Position numbers and translations under genes: made by a program. DNA of 64,000 bases from Gammaproteobacteria bacterium (GTDB taxonomy: Bacteria > Pseudomonadota > Gammaproteobacteria > Xanthomonadales > Wenzhouxiangellaceae): NCBI GenBank assembly GCA_021772975.1, contig JAJFKY010000020.1, forward strand, positions 69,559 through 133,558. The letters are read 5' to 3'. The stretch's first letter is position 1; each line of letters starts with the position of its first letter. The notes beneath the pieces are model-generated. The model had not been told where the DNA came from. It saw nothing but the letters and a program-made list of their open reading frames with translations, and searched no databases. This document shows, piece by piece, positions 55,252 through 64,000 of this stretch.

Positions 55252-56117
55252 GCGTTTTAATTAACAAAGACACCAAGGTTATCTGCCAGGGCTTTACCGG
55301 CTCGCAGGGTTCTTTCCACTCGCAGCAGGCGATTGATTACGGCACTCAGCTGGTGGGTGGGGTGACGCCCGGCAAAGGCGGCAATATTCACCTGGATCGG
55401 CCGGTCTTCAATACCGTGGCTGAGGCCGTGGCGGAAACGGGCGCGGACGCGTCGGTTATTTTTGTACCGCCGCCCTATGCCGCCGACGCGATTCTGGAAG
55501 CGGCTGATGCCGGTATCAAGACCATCGTGGCGATTACCGAAGGTATTCCGGTGCTGGATATGCTGCGGGTAAAAGCGGCATTGAAAGATTATCCCGCGAC
55601 CCGTCTGATCGGTCCCAACTGCCCGGGTGTGATCACCCCGGGGGAATGCAAAATCGGCATTATGCCGGCCCAGATTCACATGCCCGGCAAGATTGGCGTG
55701 GTATCACGTTCCGGTACGCTGACCTATGAAGCGGTTTATCAGACCACCCAGGCCGGTCTGGGTCAGACCACCTGCATCGGCATCGGTGGTGACCCGATCA
55801 ACGGCATGAGCTTTGTCGATTGTCTGGAACTGTTCCAGCACGACCCGGCCACCGAAGGCATGATCATGGTGGGTGAAATCGGCGGTGAAGCCGAGGAGCA
55901 GGCCGCTGAATACATTGATAAGCATGTGACCAAACCGGTGGTGGCCTATATCGCCGGTGTGACCGCCCCTCCCGGTAAGCGCATGGGCCATGCGGGCGCC
56001 ATTATTGCCGGAGGCAAAGGTACCGCGGAAGCCAAATATGAAGCCCTGGAAGCCGCCCGGGTGACCACGGTACGCTCGCCGGCCGAACTGGGCGAGGCGA
56101 TTGCGGGCTGCTTCTAA
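55248..56117 (+). CDS. sucD: Succinate-CoA ligase subunit alpha
   Basis: 289-aa catalytic subunit. CoA-binding region [28 protein letters not shown], the loop with [19 protein letters not shown], and the phosphohistidine in [22 protein letters not shown] are conserved. Translation is coupled to sucC. Confidence 0.98.
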   Translation: MSVLINKDTKVICQGFTGSQGSFHSQQAIDYGTQLVGGVTPGKGGNIHLDRPVFNTVAEAVAETGADASVIFVPPPYAADAILEAADAGIKTIVAITEGIPVLDMLRVKAALKDYPATRLIGPNCPGVITPGECKIGIMPAQIHMPGKIGVVSRSGTLTYEAVYQTTQAGLGQTTCIGIGGDPINGMSFVDCLELFQHDPATEGMIMVGEIGGEAEEQAAEYIDKHVTKPVVAYIAGVTAPPGKRMGHAGAIIAGGKGTAEAKYEALEAARVTTVRSPAELGEAIAGCF

Positions 56118-56177
56118 AGCAGACAGTCCGATCTTTTGTGCGCCACCACCGGTGGCGCTCACACAGGCTCTAGCATT

Positions 56178-57857
56178 ATGCATTTAAAGATTGCCATGGC
56201 GCAGTTGAATGTCACCGTCGGTGACATCAGCGGTAACCGCGACAAAATTCTGGCCGCGCTGCGACACGCCCGTGATGATCTGCAGGCTGATGTGATGATG
56301 ACGCCGGAACTGGCGCTGACCGGCTATCCGCCGGAAGATCTGGTGCTGCGGCCCGGTTTTATGCAGCGCACGCATGAACGCGTCACGGATATCATTGGCC
56401 AGGTGCAGGGTATTGATCTGGTGCTGGGTCATCCTTGGCTGGATGATGATGGTCAACTGTATAACTCCGCCAGCTGGATTCGCAACGGCAAGCTGGAAGG
56501 GCGCTACGACAAGCAATGCCTGCCGAACTACGCGATCTTTGATGAGAAGCGCTATTTCACACCGGGCAATCATCCACTGATCATTGATGTCAAAGGCTGC
56601 CGCATTGCGGTGGTGATCTGTGAAGACTGCTGGGAAAAAGAACCCATCAGTCAGGCTCTGCGTTCCGGCGCGGAACTGCTGTTGACGCCGAATGCTTCGC
56701 CGTATCGGCGCGGTAAGCATCAGCGCCGCCTGGATACACTGACCGAGCGGATGTCCGAGACAGGTCTGCCGATGGCTTACTGCAATCTGGTCGGTGGGCA
56801 GGACGAGCTGCTGTTTGATGGCCGCTCGCTGTTTTTATCGCCGCATTCCGAACCGCTCAATGCCGCCCACTGCCAGGAAAGTATCGTCTGCGCAGAGTTT
56901 GATCAGCAGACCAAAGCCTGGCACGACGGTATCGGTCTGCGTCACGACCAACTGTCGTTTGATGCCACCACCGCGGTAGGTGTTTGCGCTGACCGGGAAG
57001 GTGATCTGGCGGAGGTGTATCAGGCGATCTGTCTGGGAGTGGGCGATTATCTGAAGAAAAATGGTTTCAGCACCGCGTTGCTGGGTTTGTCCGGGGGGAT
57101 CGATTCTGCCTTATGCCTGGCCATTCTGGTCGATGTGCTGGGCGCCGGGCAGGTTAGCGCGGTGACGATGCCGTCCCGCTATACCAGTGATCTGAGTAAT
57201 AACCTGGCCAGACAACAGACCGATCTGCTGGGGGTGAAGTTAAGTATTCTGCCGATTGAGTCGCTGCATGAGTCCGGCGTTACACTGCTGGCGGATCAGT
57301 TCAGTCAGCCGGTAAAGGAATTAACCGATCAGAATATCCAGGCGCGGTTGCGTGGTCTGCTGCTGATGGCGATCTCCAACCAGACCGGGGCCATATTAAT
57401 CGCCACCGGCAATAAGAGTGAGCTGGCCACCGGTTACTGCACTATTTATGGCGATATGTGCGGCGGCTACGCACCTCTAAAGGATGTCAGCAAGACCCTG
57501 GCTTATGAATTAGCGCGCTGGCGTAACAACTGTGCTCCGGCTATACCGGAAGCGGTTATTGACCGCCCGCCCTCGGCCGAGCTGGCCGACAATCAGCTGG
57601 ATGAGCACAGCCTGCCACCCTATGATCGCCTGGATGCGATTATGGAGTTCTACGTTGAGCAGGATCTGTCCATCCATGAAATTGTGGCGCGTGGTTTTGA
57701 TGAAAAGGAAGTCCGCAGAATCGCGGGTCTGGTATTGAAAAACGAATACAAACGACGCCAGGGTTCACCCGGCGTACGCATCACCAGCCGGGCCTTCGGG
57801 CGTGATCGACGCTATCCGATTACTTCGGGTTGGCTGGAGAGCGGCGAGGATTCCTGA
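56178..57857 (+). CDS. nadE: Glutamine-dependent NAD+ synthetase
   Basis: 559-aa two-domain enzyme. The N-terminal nitrilase-type glutaminase (about residues 1-245) has the Glu-Lys-Cys triad: Glu in MTPELALTGYPPEDL, Lys in GRYDKQCLPNY and Cys in VICEDCWEKEP. The C-terminal synthetase has the PP-loop LSGGIDSALCLAIL and NKSELATGYCTIYGDMCGGYAPLKDV. It amidates deamido-NAD using glutamine. I use ATG 56178, the family start (MHLKIAMAQLNVTVGDI), not the frame's ATG 42 bp upstream. Confidence 0.96.
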   Translation: MHLKIAMAQLNVTVGDISGNRDKILAALRHARDDLQADVMMTPELALTGYPPEDLVLRPGFMQRTHERVTDIIGQVQGIDLVLGHPWLDDDGQLYNSASWIRNGKLEGRYDKQCLPNYAIFDEKRYFTPGNHPLIIDVKGCRIAVVICEDCWEKEPISQALRSGAELLLTPNASPYRRGKHQRRLDTLTERMSETGLPMAYCNLVGGQDELLFDGRSLFLSPHSEPLNAAHCQESIVCAEFDQQTKAWHDGIGLRHDQLSFDATTAVGVCADREGDLAEVYQAICLGVGDYLKKNGFSTALLGLSGGIDSALCLAILVDVLGAGQVSAVTMPSRYTSDLSNNLARQQTDLLGVKLSILPIESLHESGVTLLADQFSQPVKELTDQNIQARLRGLLLMAISNQTGAILIATGNKSELATGYCTIYGDMCGGYAPLKDVSKTLAYELARWRNNCAPAIPEAVIDRPPSAELADNQLDEHSLPPYDRLDAIMEFYVEQDLSIHEIVARGFDEKEVRRIAGLVLKNEYKRRQGSPGVRITSRAFGRDRRYPITSGWLESGEDS

Positions 57858-57984
57858 ACAAAGCCTTGCTTCAGAGATTATTTGCCGCGGGCTGGGATGA
57901 GTTACGAATCCCGGCGGCAGGTGTTTGATGAGGCGACAGTTGCCGGGATTACGCGGTGCTCTTATCGGCCTGCTTTACAGCTTA

Positions 57985-59019
57985 TCAGTGCTTGATTGCA
58001 AGCACCTTATAGCCACGGTTGTCCGCCCGCTGCACAATCTGCAAACCGCTGGCCAGCGCGGTCTGTTCATAGTTCAAAAAACGATTGGCAACTATCCATG
58101 CCTGACCTCTGCGGGTCAGCAGGTCAGGCAGTCTTTGGATAAATGCCGTGGTGACAGCCGTGGTTTGTGAGATGCCCTGGTGAAAGGGCGGGTTACTGAC
58201 AATGAGATCAAACTGATCTTCCAGATCGATCGGCGCGGCCGTTGGTTTAACCATGCCCTGAATATTATTCCGCGCGAATGTCCGGCCAGCCGCGGCCAGC
58301 GCAAAAGCATCGTTGTCGACAGCGGTTATTGAGCTGTCAGGCCGCAGCATTGCCAGCGCGGCGCTGATTGCACCTGACCCGCAGCCGAAGTCCAGCGTTT
58401 TCATTGACCCAGGCAAATCTGACTGATAGGCGCGCAGGGTATCGATCAGCAGGCCGCTGCCGCTGTCCAGGTGTCCATCTGCAAAAACGCCCGCCAGGCT
58501 GGTGATCGGCAGAGTCTGTTCATTGAACTCAAACGGCCAGTGCGTGAATAGTTCAATCAGTTCAACCCGTGGCAATGGCTTAAGCAGCCCTGACCACGCG
58601 TGGCAATGCCGTGCGGTATCAATCTTGTGTATCTGAGTACAGTAATCAACCAGTTTTTTGCCGGTGCTTTTAATCCCGGCGGCCACTGCGCCGATCACGA
58701 TCAGGCGGCTATTGAGCGGAACCCTGCTGCCCAGCAACTGCAGCTGGGCCAGCAGGCGTTGTCTGCCTTTGGGTAAAAATAAAACCACGCAGGTATCCGC
58801 GGGCATTGCAGCCAGATCATCGGGTAGCTGACAGCCAAACCAGGCCGGAATACCGGTTTGCCGCCAGGGCATATAGTGCGAGTAGTTAGCGTGCAGTGCG
58901 CCGGCAATATTCAGGCCGGCATAGATACCCGGGCTGTCCGGAGGGTTGATCAGCAGCAGCGGTGAGGTGATGGCCTGCTGTTGCTGCAGGCGTAGCAGCA
59001 GGGCGGATTCGTTATGCAT
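57985..59019 (-). CDS. rsmC: 16S rRNA (guanine1207-N2)-methyltransferase RsmC-like
   Basis: 344-aa two-domain methyltransferase. The N-terminal half is a catalytically dead Rossmann-like domain; the C-terminal half has the SAM site LDFGCGSGAISAALAM and the catalytic NPPFHQG (IVSNPPFHQGIS), matching RsmC/RlmG proteins. RsmC methylates G1207 of 16S rRNA. RlmG is a close relative (23S G1835), so the exact position modified is inferred from size and sequence shape only. It follows a REP-like cluster downstream of rimO. Confidence 0.85.
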   Translation of the reverse strand: MHNESALLLRLQQQQAITSPLLLINPPDSPGIYAGLNIAGALHANYSHYMPWRQTGIPAWFGCQLPDDLAAMPADTCVVLFLPKGRQRLLAQLQLLGSRVPLNSRLIVIGAVAAGIKSTGKKLVDYCTQIHKIDTARHCHAWSGLLKPLPRVELIELFTHWPFEFNEQTLPITSLAGVFADGHLDSGSGLLIDTLRAYQSDLPGSMKTLDFGCGSGAISAALAMLRPDSSITAVDNDAFALAAAGRTFARNNIQGMVKPTAAPIDLEDQFDLIVSNPPFHQGISQTTAVTTAFIQRLPDLLTRRGQAWIVANRFLNYEQTALASGLQIVQRADNRGYKVLAIKH

Positions 59020-59040
59020 TGGGTCAGGTGTTTGGTTGGG

Positions 59041-59161
59041 TCGCGGCCAGGTCCGCTGCTACCAAACCAAGCCGCTTGTAGGAGCGGACCTGGCCGCGAT
59101 CAGTCGCCCGCAAGCGGACTCCTACAAGCTCTGTTTTGGTAAGAGCCCGCTTGCGGGCGAC
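59041..59161. repeat. Cluster of four REP-like units (BIME-like)
   Basis: Four units alternate in orientation between rsmC and rimO: TCGCGGCCAGGTCCGCTGCT (59041-59060, minus), GTAGGAGCGGACCTGGCCGC (59078-59097, plus), TCGCCCGCAAGCGGACTCCT (59104-59123, minus) and GGTAAGAGCCCGCTTGCGGG (59138-59157, plus). Two sub-types are mixed: the GGACCTGGCC core and the CCGCTTGCGGG core. They can fold into hairpins in the transcript of rimO-rsmC. Units match those at 35186 and 39349. Confidence 0.88.
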
Positions 59162-59169
59162 CAGCCGCA

Positions 59170-60528
59170 TCAAACATCCCCACCAATCAATGCAGCAAAC
59201 AAATCATATTCATCCGCCCCATCAATCTCCACCGTCACCTCATCCCCCGGTTGTAAATGACCGGCATTGGCAATCAGGATCTGCCCGTCAATTTCCGGTG
59301 CATCGGCGTAACCGCGGGCAATCGCCTGACCATCATCGATTTCATCCACCAGCGCTTGTTGCCGCGTACCGATTTTGTTCTGCAGGCGTTGCTCGCTGAT
59401 CTCGGCCTGGGTTTGCATAAAGATATCCCAGCGCTCTTGTTTGACGTCTTCGGGAACCGCGTTTTCCAGTTCGTTGGCTGCCGCGCCATCGACTGGCGAA
59501 TACTGGAAACAGCCAACCCGATCCAGTTGCGCGGCTTTAAGAAATTCCAGTAACTGATTGAATTCCTGATCAGTTTCCCCTGGAAAGCCAACAATAAAGG
59601 TACTGCGGATGGTCAACTCCGGGCAGATTTCCCGCCATTTGCTGACCCGTTCCAGATTGTTCTCGCTGGCGGCCGGCCGGCGCATCCGTTTGAGCACCGC
59701 CGGGCTACCGTGCTGAAACGGGATATCCAGATAGGGCAGGATCAAACCATCGCGCATCAGTGGAATCACATCATCCACATGCGGATAGGGATATACATAG
59801 TGCAGGCGTACCCACACACCGGTGCTACGGCTTAATTCCCCCATCGCAGTGCACAGACCGGTCATGCGGGTCTGGTATTCGGTATCACGCCACCAGTCCG
59901 GTTGATAACGGGTATCCACGCCGTAGGCGCTGGTGTCCTGGGAAATCACCAGCAGTTCGCGCACCCCCGATGCAACCAGTTGCTCGGCTTCGCGCATCAC
60001 CATGCCCAGTGGCCGGCTGACCAGCTTGCCGCGCATCGAAGGGATAATGCAGAAGCTGCATTTATGATTGCAGCCTTCGGATATTTTCAGATAGGCGTAG
60101 TGTTTGGGCGTTAATTTAATACCGGGCTCGGACGCTTTGGCTTGCGGAATTAAATCGACGAATGGATTGTGCGTGACCGGCAGATGCTGATGAACCGAAT
60201 CGAGTACCAGATCGTATTGCTGCGGGCCGCTGACATCCAGCACGCTGGGATGGATGGCGGTGATTTCTTCGGGTTTGGCGCCTAGACAGCCGGTTACGAT
60301 GACTCTGCCGTTTTCACGCAGGGCCTCGCCGATGGTGGCAATGGATTCAGCCTTGGCGTCATCGATAAAACCGCAGGTGTTGACCACCACCAGATCGGCT
60401 TCGTCATAACTGGGTGCGATCCCGTATCCATCGCTGCGCAGGCGAGTCAGGATACGCTCCGAGTCAACCAGTGCCTTGGGGCAGCCGAGCGATACGAAAC
60501 CAACTTTTGGGTTCGGGCTGGAGGTCAT
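59170..60528 (-). CDS. rimO: Ribosomal protein uS12 methylthiotransferase RimO
   Basis: 452-aa radical-SAM methylthiotransferase modifying an Asp of ribosomal protein S12. Order: MTTase domain with Cys in [24 protein letters not shown] and VTGCLGAKP; radical-SAM cluster in [19 protein letters not shown] (C-x3-C-x2-C); TRAM domain at the C terminus ([27 protein letters not shown]). The ATG overlaps the stop of the upstream transporter gene (TAATG), so the pair is coupled. Confidence 0.97.
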   Translation of the reverse strand: MTSSPNPKVGFVSLGCPKALVDSERILTRLRSDGYGIAPSYDEADLVVVNTCGFIDDAKAESIATIGEALRENGRVIVTGCLGAKPEEITAIHPSVLDVSGPQQYDLVLDSVHQHLPVTHNPFVDLIPQAKASEPGIKLTPKHYAYLKISEGCNHKCSFCIIPSMRGKLVSRPLGMVMREAEQLVASGVRELLVISQDTSAYGVDTRYQPDWWRDTEYQTRMTGLCTAMGELSRSTGVWVRLHYVYPYPHVDDVIPLMRDGLILPYLDIPFQHGSPAVLKRMRRPAASENNLERVSKWREICPELTIRSTFIVGFPGETDQEFNQLLEFLKAAQLDRVGCFQYSPVDGAAANELENAVPEDVKQERWDIFMQTQAEISEQRLQNKIGTRQQALVDEIDDGQAIARGYADAPEIDGQILIANAGHLQPGDEVTVEIDGADEYDLFAALIGGDV

Positions 60529-61433
60529 TACTGTTTGTTATCCGGTTCAAAGAACAACCACACCACGGCTGGAAAAGCAGCCCGGAAACGGCGTTCAATG
60601 GCATTGATGTTGTTGATCAGGCCGTCCTGATCGGCGGCCGGCTGCATTCTGGCCTTGAGCGCTACCATGATGTCATTGCCCAGCTGGAGTGTCAGCAGGT
60701 TAAGGACTTCGTTGATCTCCGGCTGTTCAGACCAGAAGCTCTGCATGTGCTTAACGACTTCCGGGTCGGCGCTTTGTCCGACCAGCAGGGCCTTGACTTC
60801 AACCCCGATCAGGATGGCGATAACGATCAGTAATACCCCGATCGCCAGCGTGCCCAGCGCATCATACAGCGGATTACCGGTCAGCAGAGTCAGGCAGATC
60901 GCCAGCAGAGCCAGCACCAGGCCGAACAGGGCGGCCAGATCCTCGCCAAAAATAACGATCAACTCACTCTGACGGCTGTCCCGGAACCAGCGCCAGTAGC
61001 TGCGGCCGGCGCGGACTTTATTAACTTCGATCACACAGGCACGCAGCGATACTGCTTCGGCAATAATCGCGAATACCAGTACGGCAATGGCAATCCAGGG
61101 CTGAGTCAGAGCTTCCTCTGAGTGCAGTTTATGCATGCCTTCATATAACGAGAACATCCCGCCCACCGAAAACAGCATGATGGCCACCACGAATGACCAG
61201 AAATAAATATTCTTGCCATAGCCCAGCGGATGCGCCGGGGTAGGCCGCTTGTTCGACTCTTTCATGCCCAGCAGCAGCAGTAGCTGGTTGCCGGCGTCAG
61301 CCACCGAATGGATGCCTTCCGCCAGCATCGCACCGGAACCGGTAATGCTGGCGGCCACCAGTTTGGCCACCGCGATAGTGCTGTTTGCGCCAAGCGCGTA
61401 GAGGATTGTCTTAAGAGAGTTTGCGCCTGCCAT
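60528..61433 (-). CDS. Cation diffusion facilitator (ZnT9-like) transporter
   Basis: 301-aa CDF-family membrane protein with about six helices. [25 protein letters not shown] contains the His and Asp of helix 2, [27 protein letters not shown] is helix 3, and [20 protein letters not shown] is helix 5. The last site has Glu-Asp instead of the usual His-Asp (YiiP H153/D157), a pattern I associate with the ZnT9/SLC30A9-like branch. A short cytosolic C-terminal domain follows. CDF proteins export Zn2+, Co2+ or Mn2+; the ion is unknown. It is transcribed with rimO. Confidence 0.88.
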   Translation of the reverse strand: MAGANSLKTILYALGANSTIAVAKLVAASITGSGAMLAEGIHSVADAGNQLLLLLGMKESNKRPTPAHPLGYGKNIYFWSFVVAIMLFSVGGMFSLYEGMHKLHSEEALTQPWIAIAVLVFAIIAEAVSLRACVIEVNKVRAGRSYWRWFRDSRQSELIVIFGEDLAALFGLVLALLAICLTLLTGNPLYDALGTLAIGVLLIVIAILIGVEVKALLVGQSADPEVVKHMQSFWSEQPEINEVLNLLTLQLGNDIMVALKARMQPAADQDGLINNINAIERRFRAAFPAVVWLFFEPDNKQ

Positions 61434-61571
61434 AGGAATAAGCTTCGGTTACCAAGGCACATTATGCCTGTCTAGTCGAAAGCTGTCCCGTCGATAGTGC
61501 TCAATTTGGTTTTGTGTCGGGCAATGTTATGCTCCGGCTGGAATTTTCAATGACCTGCTTGGGAGATGGCC

Positions 61572-62936
61572 ATGGCTGCCCGTTGTTATGTATTTTGTCT
61601 GATCCTGATCACCACCGCCGCAAGTGCGCAGCAACAGGCCCTGGTGGGTGGCACCTTAATTGACGGACTGGGTTCGGCCCCGGTCTACGACAGCGTGGTT
61701 CTGATTGATGGCGAACGCATTACCGCCACCGGCACCCAGGCTGAACTGGCTGTTCCGGACGGCTATCAGGTGATTTCCACCGAAGGCATGACAGTGCTGC
61801 CGGGGTTATGGGAGATGCACGCCCATCTGATGTTGAACGGTCATGCTGATTACGCGCATTGGCATCCTGCTTATGCGGACCGTCTGGAGGACGAAATCAT
61901 GCCGGCCTCGGCGGTGCAGCTGTTGCTGGCGGGTGTGACCACGGCCCGTGATCTGGGTGCGCCACTGGCGGAATCAGTGTCCATTAAACAGCGCGTGGAG
62001 GCTGGTGAAATCCCCGGCCCGCGCCTGTTTGTGTCCGGCCCATTTATCCAGCATGCGCCGTACCCCGGCACCGAGAACTACCGCTGGGGGGTCAATGGTG
62101 AACGTGATGCGCGCGCGAAAGTACGGCGCCTGCATGCCGCCGGCATGGATATCATCAAAATGGTCGATCAGGATGAGATGACCAGGGCCGAAGCCGCCGC
62201 GGTGGTGGATGAAGCGCACAAACTGGGTTTAAAAGTGGTCGGGCATTCACACCGTCCGGAGGAAATCCGCCTGGGGCTGGAAATCGGGGTGGATAATTTT
62301 GAGCACACCGGCCTGGCGGCAGCACCGGAGTATCCTGACAGCGTGATGTCGGCGCTACGCGAGCGGACCGCCACCGGCCGGGTGCGTGGTGGTCCACTGT
62401 ACTGGACCCCCACAGTGGAAGGCTTATGGAATTACGATTACACCCGCGATAATCCCGAAGCGCTGGATAACACCTGCTGGCACCGTGGGCTGAAGGCTGA
62501 CACGATTGCTGATATCGAGCAGTCTATTGCCCACCCGGAACGGTTACTGTATTTTCAGTTGACGCCCAAACGCAAGCCGACTCTGAAACGCAAGATTCAT
62601 CAATTACGTGATGCCGGCGTAGTGATGATGATCGGCACCGACAGTGGCATTCCCATGAAGTTTCACTGCCAGTCGACCTGGAATGAACTGGACGTATGGG
62701 TCAATGTGATGGAGATACCGGTGATGGAAACCCTTCAGGCCGCCACCTACTGGCCGTCCAAGTTTATGGGGGTGGAGGAGCAATGGGGGACGCTGGTGCC
62801 CGGGCGCTACGCTGATATCATTGCCGTCAAAGGCGATGTGCTGCGCCATATTGCACTACTTCAGAATGTTGATTTCGTTATGAAAGGCGGCACTGTCTAC
62901 AAACGCGATGGCCGCCCGGTAGAAGAAAACTTATAA
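61572..62936 (+). CDS. Secreted amidohydrolase-family protein
   Basis: 454-aa enzyme of the metal-dependent amidohydrolase superfamily with a signal peptide (AARCYVFCLILITTAASAQ). VLPGLWEMHAHLM has the H-x-H metal site. Further ligands lie in DIIKMVDQDEM, LKVVGHSHR, NFEHTGL and VMMIGTDSGIPMKF (Asp), and the C-terminal beta sandwich closes with LVPGRYADIIAVKGDVLRHI. It probably hydrolyses a peptide-like or ring amide in the periplasm, similar in layout to Xaa-Pro dipeptidase/imidazolonepropionase-like hydrolases. The start is ATG 61572, with GGGAG 6 nt upstream, rather than 61566. Confidence 0.86.
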   Translation: MAARCYVFCLILITTAASAQQQALVGGTLIDGLGSAPVYDSVVLIDGERITATGTQAELAVPDGYQVISTEGMTVLPGLWEMHAHLMLNGHADYAHWHPAYADRLEDEIMPASAVQLLLAGVTTARDLGAPLAESVSIKQRVEAGEIPGPRLFVSGPFIQHAPYPGTENYRWGVNGERDARAKVRRLHAAGMDIIKMVDQDEMTRAEAAAVVDEAHKLGLKVVGHSHRPEEIRLGLEIGVDNFEHTGLAAAPEYPDSVMSALRERTATGRVRGGPLYWTPTVEGLWNYDYTRDNPEALDNTCWHRGLKADTIADIEQSIAHPERLLYFQLTPKRKPTLKRKIHQLRDAGVVMMIGTDSGIPMKFHCQSTWNELDVWVNVMEIPVMETLQAATYWPSKFMGVEEQWGTLVPGRYADIIAVKGDVLRHIALLQNVDFVMKGGTVYKRDGRPVEENL

Positions 62937-62967
62937 ATAGAAATGCTCAATATCAACGGGTTATAAA

Positions 62968-63291
62968 ATGAACATAAAATTTATATGCAGTTTAACGGCC
63001 GCTGTCATTATCACTGCCTGCGGCGGTGATGGCGGTTCGGTCAGTAAAGCTGATCTGGTCAAGGCCTGCAACGACGTGGTCGATTGGGGCGAGAGCCGTT
63101 GTGAATGTATGGCGGACAAAGCCAAGGCGGACTTATCCGCTGACGGTCAGCGCCTGTTGTATGCGTCCATGACCGGTGATCAGGAGTCAGCCGAGCGGCT
63201 GGCGCGCGCGATGAATATTGAAGAAGCCAGTCAGGCAGGTATGTTTATGCTGAACGCCAGCATGGCCTGCGCGTTATCTGAGCCGGAATAA
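62968..63291 (+). CDS. Small predicted lipoprotein
   Basis: 107-aa protein: MNIKFICSLTAAVIITAC gives a lipobox ITAC with Gly at +2. The mature part is helical and charged (KADLVKACNDVVDWGESRCECMADKAKADLSADGQRL), with three Cys close together (KACND, SRCECM) and one near the C terminus (MACALS). It starts 31 bp after the amidohydrolase and may be in the same operon. No family is recognised; the CxC motif could be a disulphide or a metal site. Confidence 0.75.
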   Translation: MNIKFICSLTAAVIITACGGDGGSVSKADLVKACNDVVDWGESRCECMADKAKADLSADGQRLLYASMTGDQESAERLARAMNIEEASQAGMFMLNASMACALSEPE

Positions 63292-63365
63292 ACCCTGCTC
63301 AGATATTTTGCCCGCAGGTATTGGTTCACCAGGCACGTCTGTTTACCAGCAGTTTTTAACCCGCC

Positions 63366-64000
63366 CTAATCGTTGTCTGGCAGCCAGCCGCCGGTGGCCT
63401 GCAGCGGCGCCGGACTGGGCTGAGCACTGACCCAGGCGATAATGGCACGCCGCCGGGTCTTGACCGGAACCGTGCTGGGCAGGCTAAGCTTCCATCGATT
63501 ATCAGTGGCCTGGCTGGGAGCGCTGGTGTGGCCCAGCACCACAAAATCCTCATCCAGGATTCGGCCGCGGTTTTCACCCCCGGCGATTTCCGATTCGATA
63601 CCGAAACCCAGAATGGCGATATGCGCGGTCAAGCTGGTACCTGAATCTTCGCTAATGGGGATAAATGATATCTGCGCGGACTCCAGATCAGTCTGCAGTT
63701 GCAGTACGCCGACGTTTTCCGCCGGTTGAAGATCAGGTTCCGAGCGCCGGAAAAATCCCCGCCATTCGCGGCCCTGCACGACCAGCCCAGGAGTATAGAC
63801 GCTGTCGATCCGGCCGCTGCTGGCATAGTTCTGCTGGCGCTGAGTATGCCGCCGGCTGGCAAATGCATCATGCCAGCCGAGGTAATCCCAGTAATCGACA
63901 TGAAAAGCCATCGGGATGACCTGCGTCCACAACCCGGGATGATCAACATATTGGCTTAGCCAGTTATCGGCGGGCGGACAGCTGCTGCAACCATGAGAGG
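63366..64000 (-). CDS. DUF1223-family secreted thioredoxin-like protein, 5' end cut off
   Basis: The frame runs from the right window edge to the stop at 63366-63368 (211 codons). At its start the visible part reads HGCSSCPPADNWLSQYV, the C-x2-C motif of DUF1223, followed by VIPMAFHVDYWDYLGWHDAF, also typical. The rest has beta-rich hydrophilic sequence ending GGWLPDND. The family has a thioredoxin-like fold and is usually exported, but its function is unknown. The signal peptide and start lie beyond 64000. Its downstream neighbour is convergent with the small lipoprotein. Confidence 0.85.
   Translation of the reverse strand, partial: SHGCSSCPPADNWLSQYVDHPGLWTQVIPMAFHVDYWDYLGWHDAFASRRHTQRQQNYASSGRIDSVYTPGLVVQGREWRGFFRRSEPDLQPAENVGVLQLQTDLESAQISFIPISEDSGTSLTAHIAILGFGIESEIAGGENRGRILDEDFVVLGHTSAPSQATDNRWKLSLPSTVPVKTRRRAIIAWVSAQPSPAPLQATGGWLPDND

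Overview
The window is an almost fully coding stretch of a gammaproteobacterial chromosome. This rests on gene content and order: uvrB, yebC-ruvC-ruvA-ruvB, ybgC-tolQ-tolR-tolA-tolB-pal-cpoB-queE-queC, glnD-dapD-sucC-sucD, and an acs/CrbR/CrbS acetate-switch locus. It is a Gram-negative cell (Tol-Pal, lipoproteins, RND pump), apparently aerobic and acetate-using. Genus and family cannot be read from the sequence alone. No prophage, insertion sequence, CRISPR array or rRNA operon is visible.

Layout. 1-6.2 kb: a truncated secreted protein, tRNA-Asn, a lone FimT-like pseudopilin, a CorA-type transporter, a class I aminotransferase and uvrB. 6.3-9.5 kb: a secreted subtilisin-like protease (minus strand), a 0.8 kb sparse region and msrA. 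9.7-17.9 kb: a compact six-gene plus-strand operon of unusual make-up: a ThDP acetolactate-synthase-like enzyme, an aldehyde dehydrogenase, an NDH-2-like flavoprotein fused to a CRP-like domain, a QEGLA/MATCAP-like metallopeptidase, a membrane-anchored FMN glutamate-synthase-like protein and an alpha/beta hydrolase. This is the best candidate here for an undescribed system. 18.0-24.7 kb: acetyl-CoA synthetase with the response regulator CrbR, convergent with the transporter-kinase CrbS.

25.1-35.2 kb: yebC and the Holliday-junction genes ruvCAB, then the Tol-Pal envelope operon leading into two queuosine (preQ0) genes. 35.3-39.3 kb: a small lipoprotein, a DUF481 outer-membrane protein, the glutathione-dependent formaldehyde detoxification pair adhC-fghA, and tRNA-Lys with a near-consensus promoter. 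39.3-44.7 kb: a more accessory area with REP-like inverted repeats, a DUF2189 membrane protein, an orphan lipoprotein, a threonine aldolase translationally overlapping an unknown secreted protein, a VOC protein and prmC. 44.8-49.4 kb: a two-gene RND efflux system. 49.5-57.9 kb: map, glnD, dapD, sucCD and nadE. 58.0-64.0 kb: rsmC, a four-unit REP-like cluster, rimO coupled to a ZnT9-like cation transporter, a secreted amidohydrolase, a small lipoprotein and a truncated DUF1223 protein.

REP-like palindromes (core GTAAGAGCCCGCTTGCGGGC or GTAGGAGCGGACCTGGCCGC) occur at four places between genes and are the main repeat class. Several start codons were moved from the longest open frame to an internal codon with a Shine-Dalgarno (SD) sequence or a better signal peptide; each entry says so. 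All functional names come from recognising motifs and gene order by eye, without any database search.
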